Shown: piece after piece, positions 1 to 13,347 of the stretch
Numbering within the stretch: position 1 is the first letter of the stretch
Layout of the letters: the number at the start of each line of letters is the position of its first letter
Origin: an uncultured Collinsella sp.
GTDB taxonomy: Bacteria > Actinomycetota > Coriobacteriia > Coriobacteriales > Coriobacteriaceae
DNA length: 62,212 nucleotides
Direction of reading: 5' to 3'
NCBI GenBank assembly: GCA_902494765.1
Contig: CABUUK010000004.1
Location: forward strand, 1 to 62,212
Position numbers and translations under genes: made by a program
Notes under the pieces: generated by a model
Seen by the model: only the letters and a program-made list of their open reading frames with translations
Database searches by the model: none
Told to the model about the DNA's origin: nothing

Positions 1-3003
<3,003 letters not shown>

Positions 3004-3004
3004 G

Positions 3005-4444
3005 TTAGTTCTCCTCGGTCGCAGCGTTCTCGGACTCGGCGAAATTCCAGCCGGCGAGGCGGTCCTTCGCGGTGTCGATGTCCAGGTAGTTCTCCTCGCC
3101 GTCCATGAGTCGCGTAAAGGCGGTAAAGAGATAGTGGGCATCGGTGGGGCCGGGCGAAGCCTCGGGGTGGTACTGGACCGAGAAACACGGGGCGTCGAGC
3201 AGCTGGATGCCCTCGGCGGTGCCGTTGTTGAGGTTCACATGTGTCAGGCGAATGCAACCAAAGCGCTCGTTCATCACGACCGGCGCGATTCCGCGGCGCA
3301 CCCAGGCGCGCAGGTCGCCATCGGCCGCATGCTCGGTTTCGCCGCCGGAAAGCTCCGGAATCAGTTTGCCCAGACTGGGGAACAGCAGGCCAAAGCCGTG
3401 GTTTTGCGCGGTGATCTCCACGCGACGGCTCACCAGATTCATAACCGGCTGGTTACCGCCACGGTGACCGAATTTAAGCTTTTCCATTTGGGCGCCGCAG
3501 GCCAGGCTGATCATCTGGTGACCAAGACAAATACCAAAGACCGGCACCTTGCCGATCAGCTGCTGTACCTGCTCGTAGGTCTCCACCACGGCATCGGGGT
3601 CGCCGGGGCCGTTGGACAAAAAGACGCCATCGGGATTCATGTCGAGCACCTGCTGGGCAGGCGTATCCCACGGCACGACGGTAAGATCACAGCCGGCGCG
3701 GACCAGCCCCTCCAGAATGCCGCGCTTGACGCCGCAGTCGTAGGCGACCACTTTGTGACGGGCAGGAGCGGCAACCGCAAGTGCAAAGTCATGCGTGGCA
3801 GGCAGGTCGGCGGCCACAAACTCGTGAGGCGCGGGGCAGCTTACGGTCTTCACCAGGTTCTCGCCTACCAGCGTGGGCGCTGCGGCCAGACGCTCGGCAA
3901 GCTCGTCGACGTCGAAGATCTCGGTCGAGATAATGCCCATCTTGGAACCATTGTCGCGCAGATGGCGCACCAGAGCGCGGGTGTCGACACCCTCGATAGC
4001 GACGATGCCGTGAGCGCGCAGGTACTCCGGCACGCTGACGGCCGAGCGCCAGTTAGAAGGCGTGGCGCACATGTCGCGAACGATCATGCCGCGCATAGCC
4101 GGAGCGCTCGCAGGGCGCGCGGCGTCGCCGGGGAAGGCCGACTGGACATCGGTCTCGTCGATACCGTAATTGCCGATCTGCGGATAGGTCATGGTTACAA
4201 TTTGGCCGGCATAACTCGGGTCGGTCATGACCTCAAAGTAGCCCTCAAGCGAGGTGTTGAAGCAGACTTCGCCGGTCGCGGTGCCCTCGGCGCCGCATGC
4301 ACGTCCATAAAAAATGGTCCCATCCTCAAGATACAGGATACAGGGACCGCAGGTGCCCTTGCTGGTTTTGGCCAGCATACGCTGGCAAAGCTCGCTGGGC
4401 GCGAAGGTGCGGGCGGCAGCGCCCGCGGTATGGTTGTTCGCCAT
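3005..4444 (-). CDS. carA: Carbamoyl-phosphate synthase small (glutaminase) subunit
   Basis: The glutaminase subunit strips ammonia from glutamine and channels it to CarB. The N-terminal CPSase_sm domain (LYLEDGTIFYGRACG, GEVCFNTSLEGY) is followed by a class I glutamine amidotransferase with the nucleophile motif GICLGHQ, the HRGGNQPV and QNHGF motifs, and the final YHPEASPGP catalytic His/Glu. I start at 4444 because GGAAGGAG sits 4-5 bases upstream; the in-frame codon at 4465 has no such site. At 479 residues it is longer than the usual 360-390. The excess is an N-terminal extension, a C-terminal tail, and about 45-50 extra residues between QNHGF and THVNLNNGT. It is the first gene of a carAB operon. 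Confidence 0.96.
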   Translation of the reverse strand: MANNHTAGAAARTFAPSELCQRMLAKTSKGTCGPCILYLEDGTIFYGRACGAEGTATGEVCFNTSLEGYFEVMTDPSYAGQIVTMTYPQIGNYGIDETDVQSAFPGDAARPASAPAMRGMIVRDMCATPSNWRSAVSVPEYLRAHGIVAIEGVDTRALVRHLRDNGSKMGIISTEIFDVDELAERLAAAPTLVGENLVKTVSCPAPHEFVAADLPATHDFALAVAAPARHKVVAYDCGVKRGILEGLVRAGCDLTVVPWDTPAQQVLDMNPDGVFLSNGPGDPDAVVETYEQVQQLIGKVPVFGICLGHQMISLACGAQMEKLKFGHRGGNQPVMNLVSRRVEITAQNHGFGLLFPSLGKLIPELSGGETEHAADGDLRAWVRRGIAPVVMNERFGCIRLTHVNLNNGTAEGIQLLDAPCFSVQYHPEASPGPTDAHYLFTAFTRLMDGEENYLDIDTAKDRLAGWNFAESENAATEEN

Positions 4445-4561
4445 AATTCTCCTTCCCGGTCTCACAGGACCGGCTTAAAGGTGTGTAGTTAGGCCTCGCG
4501 GTATTGTAACCGCAAGCATGCCTCATGGCGTTAATTTCATCGAAATGTTTACGAAATGATA

Positions 4562-4583
4562 ATTATGACTTTCTATGCATAAT
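4562..4583. promoter_or_regulatory. Inverted repeat upstream of carA, possible operator
   Basis: ATTATG and CATAAT are separated by 10 bases in an AT-rich stretch about 120 bases upstream of the carA start. The spacing of one helical turn suits a dimeric repressor such as ArgR, which controls carAB in many bacteria, but the match to a known box is only suggestive. No attenuator-like hairpin with a T run is visible between here and carA. Confidence 0.3.
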
Positions 4584-4604
4584 GATTTTTCTGGGACGGG
4601 GATT

Positions 4605-4645
4605 AAAAAATCATCCCGCGAGGCTTGTGGCTCACGCGGGATGAT
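4605..4645 (-). terminator. Terminator after the 321-residue membrane protein gene
   Basis: On the minus strand an 11-bp stem (ATCATCCCGCG paired with CGCGGGATGAT) is followed directly by TTTTTT. It starts 6 bases after the stop codon and separates this unit from carAB. Confidence 0.9.
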
Positions 4646-4651
4646 GGCCTC

Positions 4652-5617
4652 TTACTTTTTCTTGTCCTGTTCCAGCAGTTCGGACGACGTTCGGTCGGGC
4701 TTGCCGCCGCGGAAAATCTCGCGGCCATGCAGACGATGCTCCAGGTCACGTTCGGCCTTTTCCTCGTCAATTTTGGTCTGGCTCACCACCGGGTCCTCAA
4801 TCAACGACGACACCGAGTTCACCTGCTTCTGAATGCGCTCGGCGATGGTGTCATCCATACTCACGATGCGCATCTTCCAGTCGATATTCGTGGCGTTGGA
4901 TGAGCTCTTGGTCCACACGAACGTCAGGATGGCGCTCTGGTGGCCCTGGGCGGGAAACATGCCAAAGAAGGAATCGTGCTGAATGTTGCTATCCTCGTCG
5001 ATATAGGCGTGAACGTTATACACCACGCGGTCGATTTTATCGTTGAGCAGCGCGTTGGTCGCAAGCGCCGCGGCCTGAATCTGCCCGTTGGACAGCAGCT
5101 CGAGCTCGTTGGCAGACGATGTGTCCAACACCGTCACCTCGACCGTGCCCGTACGCTCATCGGCTTCATCGACGGTAAAGTCGAGCGGGAACTGCGTAAA
5201 GCCGTTGCCCCACTCAAGGCCGCCCTTCAGCGCCGTCGAAACGGTATCGACCGAAACGCTCTCGGACAGGTTGGCGGTGTTCAGACGACGCATCACGCCG
5301 TAGCCAACCTGCATGCCCACGATCAGCACCAAAATACCAATGACCACGGCCATCGCGGTCTTCGTAATGGTATGACTCACCTGCGAACCCGAAGGATCGT
5401 CCTCGGACAGCGGGTCGATATGTTTTGTCTGGCTCGCGCGGTCCTCGCTGCGCAGCTGCGCTAGCGCAGCTTTGTCACCGCGCTTGGCCGCAGCCTCCTT
5501 CTCACGCATGCGCTCGGTTCGCTTTTTGGCAAGCGTGGGATCCAAGACACCGGATGCATCGATTTCGGAGAATAACTCCGTCACTTCTTCCGGAGTCAAA
5601 GGGTTCTTGTCAGCCAT
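4652..5617 (-). CDS. Hypothetical single-pass membrane protein
   Basis: I do not recognise this 321-residue protein. Residues 1-80 are highly charged and probably cytoplasmic (many Lys, Arg, Glu). One membrane segment lies around 86-108 (AMAVVIGILVLIVGMQVGYG). The remaining roughly 210 residues look like a soluble exported domain with beta-rich character, followed by a charged tail ending in KKK. The ATG has AGGAAG 4 bases upstream. It lies 19 bases after the ABC exporter gene and is probably co-transcribed with it, so an accessory role to that exporter is possible but unproven. Confidence 0.8.
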   Translation of the reverse strand: MADKNPLTPEEVTELFSEIDASGVLDPTLAKKRTERMREKEAAAKRGDKAALAQLRSEDRASQTKHIDPLSEDDPSGSQVSHTITKTAMAVVIGILVLIVGMQVGYGVMRRLNTANLSESVSVDTVSTALKGGLEWGNGFTQFPLDFTVDEADERTGTVEVTVLDTSSANELELLSNGQIQAAALATNALLNDKIDRVVYNVHAYIDEDSNIQHDSFFGMFPAQGHQSAILTFVWTKSSSNATNIDWKMRIVSMDDTIAERIQKQVNSVSSLIEDPVVSQTKIDEEKAERDLEHRLHGREIFRGGKPDRTSSELLEQDKKK

Positions 5618-5636
5618 AAACTTCCTGTCATATCAA

Positions 5637-7409
5637 TCAGTCGAGCTCGTGCGCACGCGCACCTTCGAACTGCATTCGATAGTAACGGGCATAGGTGCCG
5701 CCACGGGCGAGAAGCTGTTCATGCGTGCCACGTTCCACAACGCGACCATGCTCAACGGTCGCAATCTCGTCAGCATGCTTAATGGTCGAAAGGCGGTGGG
5801 CGATGATGATTGTGGTACGGCCGCGTGCCAGCTCTTCGAGCGACGCCTGCACCGCCTCCTCGCTCTCGTTATCCAAAGCACTCGTCGCCTCGTCCAAAAT
5901 CAGGATCTTGGGGTTCTTGAGAAACACGCGCGCGATGGCAACGCGCTGCTTCTGTCCGCCCGAAAGACGGCTGCCGCGCTCGCCCACGACCGTGTCGTAG
6001 CCCTGCGGTAGGGACTCAATGAAGGCATCGATATTGGCGCGGCGGGCGGCCTCGGCGACCTCTTCTGCCGTGGCGCCTGGCTTGCCGTAAGCGATGTTCT
6101 CGCCAATCGTACCGTCAAACAGATAGACATCCTGCTGCACCAGGCCAATGGCGCGGCGCAGACTCTGTTGCGTCACGTCGCGCACGTCTTGGCCATCGAT
6201 GCTGACGGATCCAGCAGCCACGTCATAAAAGCGCGGCAGCAGCGAACACGTTGTGGACTTGCCACCGCCCGAGGGGCCAACCAGGGCAATGGTCTGTCCG
6301 GGCTTGATGGACAGATCCATATGATCGATAACAGGGCGTCCGTCGGCACTGCCCTCGCCCAACTCAACATCCTCGTAGCTAAAGCACACATCGCGATATT
6401 CAACCGCGCCAGCCGTCACCTGCAGGTCCGCGGCATCCGGCTTGTCCTGGATATCCGGGGCGGTCGAAAGTACCTCGTCCATACGCTTAAAGCCGGCGAT
6501 GGCTTTCTGATACGTCTCAGCCGAGTTCACAAGCGTCTCGAGCGGGGTGCAGAACAGCGAAATGTAGAGCGCAAAGGTCGCCATATCGACCGGCTGCAGT
6601 TGGCCTTGCGCCACCAGCCAACCACCCAGCAGCACCACGATCACGTACAGCACACCCGAGAGCAGGCCATACGTCGCAGTGTAGACGCCCATGGCGTGAT
6701 ACATATTCTCCTTGGACGAAAGATAGCGGTCATTAGAGACGCGGAACTTGGAGCGCTCAGCTTCCTCGTTCGCAAAACTCTTGACCACGCGCATGCCGGC
6801 CAGCGAATCCTGCAGTTGAGCATTAATACCGCTGATCTTTTTGCGATTGTCGCTGAAGACCTCGCGCATGCGCATGTTCTGCCAAAACATAATGACCGCA
6901 AACACCGCCGTCACCACGGCCATGGCAAGCGCCAGCACCGGAGCGATGGTAAAGAGGATCACAAACGAGCCGACGATCTCGATACCGCAGATGATTATCC
7001 ACTCGGGTACGTGATGCGCTGCCTCACAGATATCGAACAGGTCGTTGACCACGCGGCTCATCATGTCACCCGAGCTGTTGCGATCGAAATACGCAAAGCT
7101 AAAGCGCTCGTACTGATCGAACAGGTCCTCGCGCATCTTGGACTCCATGCGCGCGCCCATCACGTGGCCCCAGTAACTCACAAAGTAGCGGCAGGCGCAA
7201 CGGATGGCATACATCAGCACCAGGCCAACCGCGATCATACCGAGCGCCTGCATAATAGCAGCCTGACCCTGGGTAAAGAGCCCGCCGGTCAGATTGCGCA
7301 GGATAATGGGAAACGCCAGGTCAATGGCGGCAAGCACCAGGGCGCAAACAGTATCGGCAACAAAAAGCCCCATCTGGGGCTTGTAATAAGACAAAAACCT
7401 TCTAAACAT
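5637..7409 (-). CDS. ABC exporter, fused membrane and ATPase domains
   Basis: This is a type IV (MsbA/LmrA-like) ABC half-transporter that should act as a dimer to export a substrate I cannot name. The first 320 residues hold six predicted membrane helices. The nucleotide-binding domain carries Walker A GPSGGGKST, a Q-loop (LVQQDVYLF), the signature LSGGQKQR, Walker B ILILDEATSALD and the H-loop IIAHRLS. I start at 7409 (MFRRFLSYYKPQ) because CGAGGA lies just upstream and the upstream 21 codons add nothing family-like. It is followed after 19 bases by the 321-residue membrane protein gene. Confidence 0.93.
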   Translation of the reverse strand: MFRRFLSYYKPQMGLFVADTVCALVLAAIDLAFPIILRNLTGGLFTQGQAAIMQALGMIAVGLVLMYAIRCACRYFVSYWGHVMGARMESKMREDLFDQYERFSFAYFDRNSSGDMMSRVVNDLFDICEAAHHVPEWIIICGIEIVGSFVILFTIAPVLALAMAVVTAVFAVIMFWQNMRMREVFSDNRKKISGINAQLQDSLAGMRVVKSFANEEAERSKFRVSNDRYLSSKENMYHAMGVYTATYGLLSGVLYVIVVLLGGWLVAQGQLQPVDMATFALYISLFCTPLETLVNSAETYQKAIAGFKRMDEVLSTAPDIQDKPDAADLQVTAGAVEYRDVCFSYEDVELGEGSADGRPVIDHMDLSIKPGQTIALVGPSGGGKSTTCSLLPRFYDVAAGSVSIDGQDVRDVTQQSLRRAIGLVQQDVYLFDGTIGENIAYGKPGATAEEVAEAARRANIDAFIESLPQGYDTVVGERGSRLSGGQKQRVAIARVFLKNPKILILDEATSALDNESEEAVQASLEELARGRTTIIIAHRLSTIKHADEIATVEHGRVVERGTHEQLLARGGTYARYYRMQFEGARAHELD

Positions 7410-7517
7410 GCAGTCCTCGGAGAGAAATAAATAGCGTGAGAAATCCGGTTGAACCGGTCGGGTTGAAAACAAAGCATCCCAACAAACATAACACCGATGT
7501 TCTGGCAGCGTCAGCGA

Positions 7518-7615
7518 AAACGTCCCTAAGCGAGCAAGGTGCCTTGAAAGAGGAGCGACGCGTACTTCGGTACGCGAGCGACGATTGAAAGGCAGATTGC
7601 CGCTTAGGGGCGTTT
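7518..7615. repeat. Long imperfect palindrome around a GCGTAC-TTCG-GTACGC core
   Basis: Two arms of about 48 bases are largely complementary, with AACGnCCCTAAGCG at the outside and a perfect GCGTAC/GTACGC stem closed by TTCG at the centre (7560-7575). The element lies in the 247-base gap between the Nudix gene and the ABC exporter gene, both on the minus strand. It has no T run. It could be a structured leader RNA of the exporter operon, a mobile palindromic repeat, or a processing site. Confidence 0.6.
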
Positions 7616-7629
7616 GCAGCGTCGACTCG

Positions 7630-7655
7630 TTACGCGGTTTGGTAAAACCGCGTAA
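7630..7655 (-). terminator. Hairpin just after the Nudix gene
   Basis: TTACGCGGTTT pairs perfectly with AAACCGCGTAA, beginning one base after the Nudix stop codon. No T run follows on the minus strand, so it may be a weak terminator or an mRNA 3'-end stabiliser rather than a classical terminator. Confidence 0.5.
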
Positions 7656-7656
7656 C

Positions 7657-8352
7657 CTAGAGCTCGGCTCCGCCCAACCTATGCGCGATGCTATCGCAGG
7701 CCAAGGCGCCCACGACGGTCTTGGCGTCTTCGATCTTGCCGTCGAGCACGGCGTCGATCAGCTCGTGCAGCGGCACCAGATCCACGTTGACAAACTCGTC
7801 ATCATCGGGGTTGGGTGCATCGAACTCGAGTTTGGTGGCCAGATAGATGTGAATGATCTCGTCACAGAAGCCGCAGGACGTGACAATCGACGTCAAAAAG
7901 CGAATGCGACCAGCCCTAAAGCCCGTCTCCTCATGCAGCTCGCGCTTGGCACAATCGAGCGGGTCCTCGCCTGGATCGAGCTTGCCGGCGGGAATCTCGA
8001 CCGTCACGCGGTCGATGGCGGTGCGGTACTGACGCACAAGTACGATCTTGCCGCTCTCGGTCAGTGCCACAACGGCCGCCGCACCCGGATGGCGAACGAT
8101 ATCGCGGGCGCTGCGGTGACCGTTGGGCAGTTCAACCTCAAGACGGTGGACGTCGAGGATCTTGCCCTTCCAGGCGCACTCCTCCGAAAGAATCTTCTCG
8201 TGCAGCTCGGCATCGTGCGGGTCGTCGTCGCCCAGCACCAGCGCCGGCTCGTCAGCGACCTCGCCACCAGGCTCGCCCTCGGCGTGCCCATATATGCGGC
8301 TGTCCTCTTCGGCGATTTGCGCGTCCACGAGCTCTTCGTTCTTCTCGTCCAT
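7657..8352 (-). CDS. Nudix hydrolase, ADP-ribose pyrophosphatase-like
   Basis: This enzyme probably cleaves a nucleoside diphosphate derivative such as ADP-ribose. The Nudix box is complete from GKLDPGEDPLDCAKRELHEE to TGF, and an upstream RQYRTAIDRVTVEIPAGKL stretch is typical of the ADP-ribose pyrophosphatase group. The first roughly 55 residues are an acidic extension not found in the core family. I prefer the ATG at 8352: GAGAGGG sits 9 bases upstream, whereas it directly abuts the alternative ATG at 8361. The gene follows purD by about 20 bases, in an apparent operon. Substrate specificity is not certain. Confidence 0.88.
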   Translation of the reverse strand: MDEKNEELVDAQIAEEDSRIYGHAEGEPGGEVADEPALVLGDDDPHDAELHEKILSEECAWKGKILDVHRLEVELPNGHRSARDIVRHPGAAAVVALTESGKIVLVRQYRTAIDRVTVEIPAGKLDPGEDPLDCAKRELHEETGFRAGRIRFLTSIVTSCGFCDEIIHIYLATKLEFDAPNPDDDEFVNVDLVPLHELIDAVLDGKIEDAKTVVGALACDSIAHRLGGAEL

Positions 8353-8373
8353 CCGTCTCATCCCTCTCGGACT

Positions 8374-9678
8374 TTAGGCATCCCAGGCGTCGCGGCCACG
8401 CAGCGCGCGCAGACCGATGTCATGACGCAAGGTCTTGCCCTCAAAATCAATCTTTTCACAGGCCTCGTAGGCAAGGTTGCGAGCGTTCTCGAACGTGTCG
8501 CCCAGCGCGGTCACGGCAAGCACTCGGCCACCGTTGGTCACAAGCTGACCGTCCACCACGGCGGTGCCGGCATGGTACACGGTCACGTTCTCCATGGCCT
8601 CGGCGTCGGCGATGCCGGTGATGACTTTACCCTTCTCGTAGCTGCCGGGGTAGCCCGCGCTCGTCAGGACAACAGCCACAGCCCACTCGTCACGCCAGTC
8701 GAGTTCAATCTGGTCGAGCTCACAGTTGGCACAAGCCAGCATGACCTCGACCAGGTCGTTCTTGAGGCGCGGGAGCACGACCTGCGTCTCGGGGTCGCCA
8801 AAGCGGGCGTTGAACTCCAGCACCTTGGGGCCGGCGGGGGTGAGCATAAAGCCTCCGTACAGGCAGCCGCGGTAGTCGATGCCCTCGGCAGCAAGCTCGG
8901 CCACGGTCTGCTCCATGACCGCCACCATCGTGGCGTGCTCCTCGTCGGTCACGATGGGCACCGGGCTGTAAACGCCCATGCCACCGGTGTTGGGGCCAAG
9001 GTCGCCCTCGAGCGCACGCTTGTGGTCCTGCGAAGTGGCCATGGGGCGCACGGTCTTGCCGTCGGTAAAGGCCAGCAGCGAGCACTCGGGGCCAACCAGC
9101 ATCTCCTCAATGACCACGGTGTTGCCGGCATCACCAAAGGCTCCGCCAAAGCACTCGCGCACGGCCTCCTCGGCCTGCTCGAGCTCAGTCGCCACGATAA
9201 CGCCCTTGCCTGCGGCCAGGCCGTCTGCCTTCACGACCAGCGGGGCGCCCTGCTCGCGCACGTAGGCGAGAGCTGAAGCCTCGTCGGTGAACGAGCCATA
9301 GGCGGCCGTCGGAATGCCGGCACGCTCCATGAGCTGCTTGGAGAACAGCTTGGAGCCCTCCATCTGGGCGCCCTCGGCACCCGGGCCAAAGCAGGGAATA
9401 CCCGCCGCGCGCACGGCGTCGGCCACGCCCGCCACGAGCGGAGCCTCGGGGCCAATTACCACGAGTCCGCATCCGTGGCTCTGGGCAAACGCCGCCACGG
9501 CCGCAGGATCGCAATCGTCGAGAACAACGTTCTCGCCGCAGCTCGCGGTGCCGCCGTTACCCGGCGCGATGTAGAGCTTGCCGGCGCGCGGTGATGCTGC
9601 GAGCTTTGCTGCCAGAGCATGCTCGCGGCCGCCGCTGCCCAACAACAGGATGTCGATGGTTTGAGTGTCCGCCTTCAA
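8374..9678 (-). CDS. purD: Phosphoribosylamine-glycine ligase
   Basis: GAR synthetase, second step of purine synthesis, joins glycine to phosphoribosylamine using ATP. The N-terminus DILLLGSGGREHALA is diagnostic. Other hallmarks are the ATP-grasp segment PLVVKADGLAAGKGV and HKRALEGDLGPNTGGMG, then EFNARFGDPETQ. The start is a TTG at 9678: GAGGAGG lies 6 bases upstream and this gives 434 residues, the family length. No ATG or GTG suits the position, and the frame upstream (to 9846) has no family similarity. It lies downstream of purA, behind a hairpin. Confidence 0.95.
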   Translation of the reverse strand: MKADTQTIDILLLGSGGREHALAAKLAASPRAGKLYIAPGNGGTASCGENVVLDDCDPAAVAAFAQSHGCGLVVIGPEAPLVAGVADAVRAAGIPCFGPGAEGAQMEGSKLFSKQLMERAGIPTAAYGSFTDEASALAYVREQGAPLVVKADGLAAGKGVIVATELEQAEEAVRECFGGAFGDAGNTVVIEEMLVGPECSLLAFTDGKTVRPMATSQDHKRALEGDLGPNTGGMGVYSPVPIVTDEEHATMVAVMEQTVAELAAEGIDYRGCLYGGFMLTPAGPKVLEFNARFGDPETQVVLPRLKNDLVEVMLACANCELDQIELDWRDEWAVAVVLTSAGYPGSYEKGKVITGIADAEAMENVTVYHAGTAVVDGQLVTNGGRVLAVTALGDTFENARNLAYEACEKIDFEGKTLRHDIGLRALRGRDAWDA

Positions 9679-9730
9679 GGGTGCCTCCTCTATGGATGAA
9701 CGGCCCGCTCCGCGCGAGCCCTTTGCAAGC

Positions 9731-9776
9731 AAATATACCCCTCGGCCGCCCGTCCGGGCTGCAAAGGGGTATATCG
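9731..9776 (-). terminator. Hairpin between purA and purD
   Basis: ATATACCCCT pairs with AGGGGTATAT around a GC-rich loop that can itself fold. On the minus strand it is followed by TTTGCTT. It lies just after the purA stop and probably ends or attenuates purA transcription before purD. Confidence 0.65.
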
Positions 9777-9796
9777 CAATAACCGAATAGTGCCGA

Positions 9797-11083
<1,287 letters not shown>

Positions 11084-11176
11084 GTTTACTCCTTACATTC
11101 ATGGACTGTCTACGCGCCACGCTGGCACGCAGAAGCACAAAACATTCCCAGTATACCCGTGCAACGGGCGCCTGTC

Positions 11177-12568
11177 CTACTCCTCGGTATGCGCCCCATC
11201 AAGCTCATAGAACTTGGTGGATGCCGGCAGGAACATCAGGTCGACGTCACCGATCGGGCCCGAACGGTTCTTGGCCACGACGATACGCGTGACGCCCTCG
11301 TCGGGTCGATCGTCACGCGAGGCCTCGGCCTCATCGGCGGAGCGGTCCAAGAACATAACGATGTCGGCGTCCTGCTCGATGGAGCCCGATTCACGCAGGT
11401 CGGACAGCTGCGGGCGCTTCCCGGTACGGGACTCGACCTGACGCGACAGCTGCGACAGTGCAATGAGCGGGATCTTGAGCTCCTTGGCCATGATCTTTAA
11501 ACTACGCGACATCTCGGAGACCTCGACGGTACGACTCTCGGAGCGACGCCCCGGCGGAGGACTCACCAGCTGCAGGTAGTCCAGGATGATGATGGCCTTC
11601 TCCTTGTTGTGGAGCATGCGGCGGCTCTTGGCGCGAATCTCGGTCACCGTGGTGCCGGGCGTATCGTCAATCAGAATGTCGAGCTTAGACAAGGTCTGCG
11701 TGGCCTCGTTGATATTGGCCCACTGCTCGGGGCTAATGCGGCCCATGCGGAAGTCACTGATCGAGATCATGGCGTAGGCGCAAATCAGACGCTGGGCAAT
11801 TTCTTTGCCCGACATCTCCAGCGAGAAGAAGCCGACGGTATAACCGGCAGCGGCAGCGTTGAGCGCCAGATTCAGGGCGAACGACGTCTTACCCACAGCA
11901 GGGCGGGCGCCGATAATGATGAGCTGGCCCTCGCGGAAGCCCATGAGCATGCGGTCGAGTGACGGGAAGCCCGTGGGCACGCCCGCAGCCTGACCACCGG
12001 CCTGACACACTTCCTCGGCCTCGTTATAGGCCTCAACCATAAACTCGGTCAGCGTCTTGTAGCTCGACTTGACCTCGCGTGCCGTGACCTTGAGCAGCTT
12101 GCTCTCGGCTAGCTCCACGACCTCTTTGGTGTCGGTGGGGGCGTTATATGCCAGCGCGTTGATCTCGTTGGTGGCGCCGATCAGCTCGCGCAGCATCGAA
12201 TCGCGACGAACGATGGCGGCATGGTGCTGCCAGTTCACGAGCGACAGAGTCTGACCCATCAGCTCCAAAATGTAGGCCTCGCCGCCCACGGCATCGAGCT
12301 TGTTGATGCTTCGCAGGTAATCGATCAGCGAGATGGAGTCGATGGGAATGCGGCTGTTGTACATATCGACCATCGCGGTGTAGATGGTCTTATGAATGGG
12401 CCGGTAGAAATCATCGGGCTGCAGCTCGACCTGGGCCTCTTCGACCACCTCGGGCGATAGCAGCATAGCGGCCAGTACATTGGCCTCTGCATCTTGGTTT
12501 TGGGGAAGACCCAACTTTGAGCCGCGGTCCTCGACCGTCAGCCCCGTCTCCCTATCGTCATATGCCAT
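11177..12568 (-). CDS. dnaB: Replicative DNA helicase
   Basis: The ring helicase unwinds DNA ahead of the replisome. The N-terminal DnaB domain (LPQNQDAEANVLAAMLLSPE) leads into the RecA-like core with Walker A GARPAVGKTSFALN, Walker B IIILDYLQLV and the FSLEMS motif. At 463 residues there is no sign of an intein. I start at MAYDDRE (12568), since AGGA lies 6-9 bases upstream; two ATGs slightly further up are possible. DciA, its likely loader, is encoded at 26.7 kb. The gene precedes purA by about 90 bases. Confidence 0.96.
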   Translation of the reverse strand: MAYDDRETGLTVEDRGSKLGLPQNQDAEANVLAAMLLSPEVVEEAQVELQPDDFYRPIHKTIYTAMVDMYNSRIPIDSISLIDYLRSINKLDAVGGEAYILELMGQTLSLVNWQHHAAIVRRDSMLRELIGATNEINALAYNAPTDTKEVVELAESKLLKVTAREVKSSYKTLTEFMVEAYNEAEEVCQAGGQAAGVPTGFPSLDRMLMGFREGQLIIIGARPAVGKTSFALNLALNAAAAGYTVGFFSLEMSGKEIAQRLICAYAMISISDFRMGRISPEQWANINEATQTLSKLDILIDDTPGTTVTEIRAKSRRMLHNKEKAIIILDYLQLVSPPPGRRSESRTVEVSEMSRSLKIMAKELKIPLIALSQLSRQVESRTGKRPQLSDLRESGSIEQDADIVMFLDRSADEAEASRDDRPDEGVTRIVVAKNRSGPIGDVDLMFLPASTKFYELDGAHTEE

Positions 12569-12721
12569 GAGCATCCTCATTCATATCGCTTGCGAGCATC
12601 CATAGTATCAGCCACGGTCCCAAAACGCGCCGCGCGCCGCCAATCATCACCGAACCAAACGGATGAACGGTCCTGTATATAGGACTTCGACGCAACGTTC
12701 ACCATGACACTCACTCAGCGC

Positions 12722-12760
12722 AAAAAACAAAAGGGCGCCCTGGTTTCCCAGAGCGCCCTT
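12722..12760 (-). terminator. Terminator of the rpsF-ssb-rpsR-rplI operon
   Basis: On the minus strand AAGGGCGC...GCGCCCTT (with inner CTGG/CCAG pairing) is followed by TTGTTTTTTG, about 32 bases after the rplI stop. Confidence 0.9.
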
Positions 12761-12792
12761 CTTAGAACAAGATTGTTGCGTTGCAGCAAATG

Positions 12793-13332
12793 CTACTCGG
12801 CAGCAGCCTCAGTCTCGACCTCGGCGGTCTCGGCCTCGGCGACCTCAGCGGCCTCCTCGACCTCAGCCTCGGCAGCGAGCTCCTCGGCGGTAACGCCGAC
12901 GAGAACGACAACCTCGGCCTTGATCTCGCGGTACAGCGAGATGGCAACGGTGTGGGCACCGGCAACCTTGATGGGCTTACCGAGCTCGACGCGCTTGCGG
13001 TCGATGTCCATACCGAGCTGAGCCTTGATGGCGTCAGCGACCATAGCGGCGGTAACGGAGCCAAAGAGGATGCCCTCGTCGCCGACCTTGACGTCAACGG
13101 TGACCGTCTTGCCCTCGAAGGCAGCCTTGGTCTCGTTGGCGGTAGCCAGACGGACGGCCTCGCGCTTGGCGATGTTGTTGCGACGCTCGTCAAGCTGCTT
13201 GAGGTTGCCCTTGGTGGCGGCAACAGCGAGCTTCTTGGGGAACAGGAAGTTCTCAGCGTAACCCTGAGCGACCTCTACGACGTCACCCTCGCCGCCCTTG
13301 CCCTTGATCTCATCGAGAAGAATAACCTTCAT
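12793..13332 (-). CDS. rplI: 50S ribosomal protein L9 with Ala/Glu-rich tail
   Basis: L9 binds 23S rRNA at the base of the L1 stalk. The N-terminus MKVILLDEIKGKGGEGDVVEVAQGYAENFL is the family signature and the second globular domain follows the long connecting helix. At 179 residues it exceeds the usual 148-150. The last roughly 30 residues are a low-complexity acidic tail of Ala, Glu and Val (ELAAEAEVEEAAEVAEAETA). It is the last gene of a four-gene operon with rpsR 15 bases upstream. Confidence 0.96.
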   Translation of the reverse strand: MKVILLDEIKGKGGEGDVVEVAQGYAENFLFPKKLAVAATKGNLKQLDERRNNIAKREAVRLATANETKAAFEGKTVTVDVKVGDEGILFGSVTAAMVADAIKAQLGMDIDRKRVELGKPIKVAGAHTVAISLYREIKAEVVVLVGVTAEELAAEAEVEEAAEVAEAETAEVETEAAAE

Positions 13333-13347
13333 GATGCGTCTCCCTTC

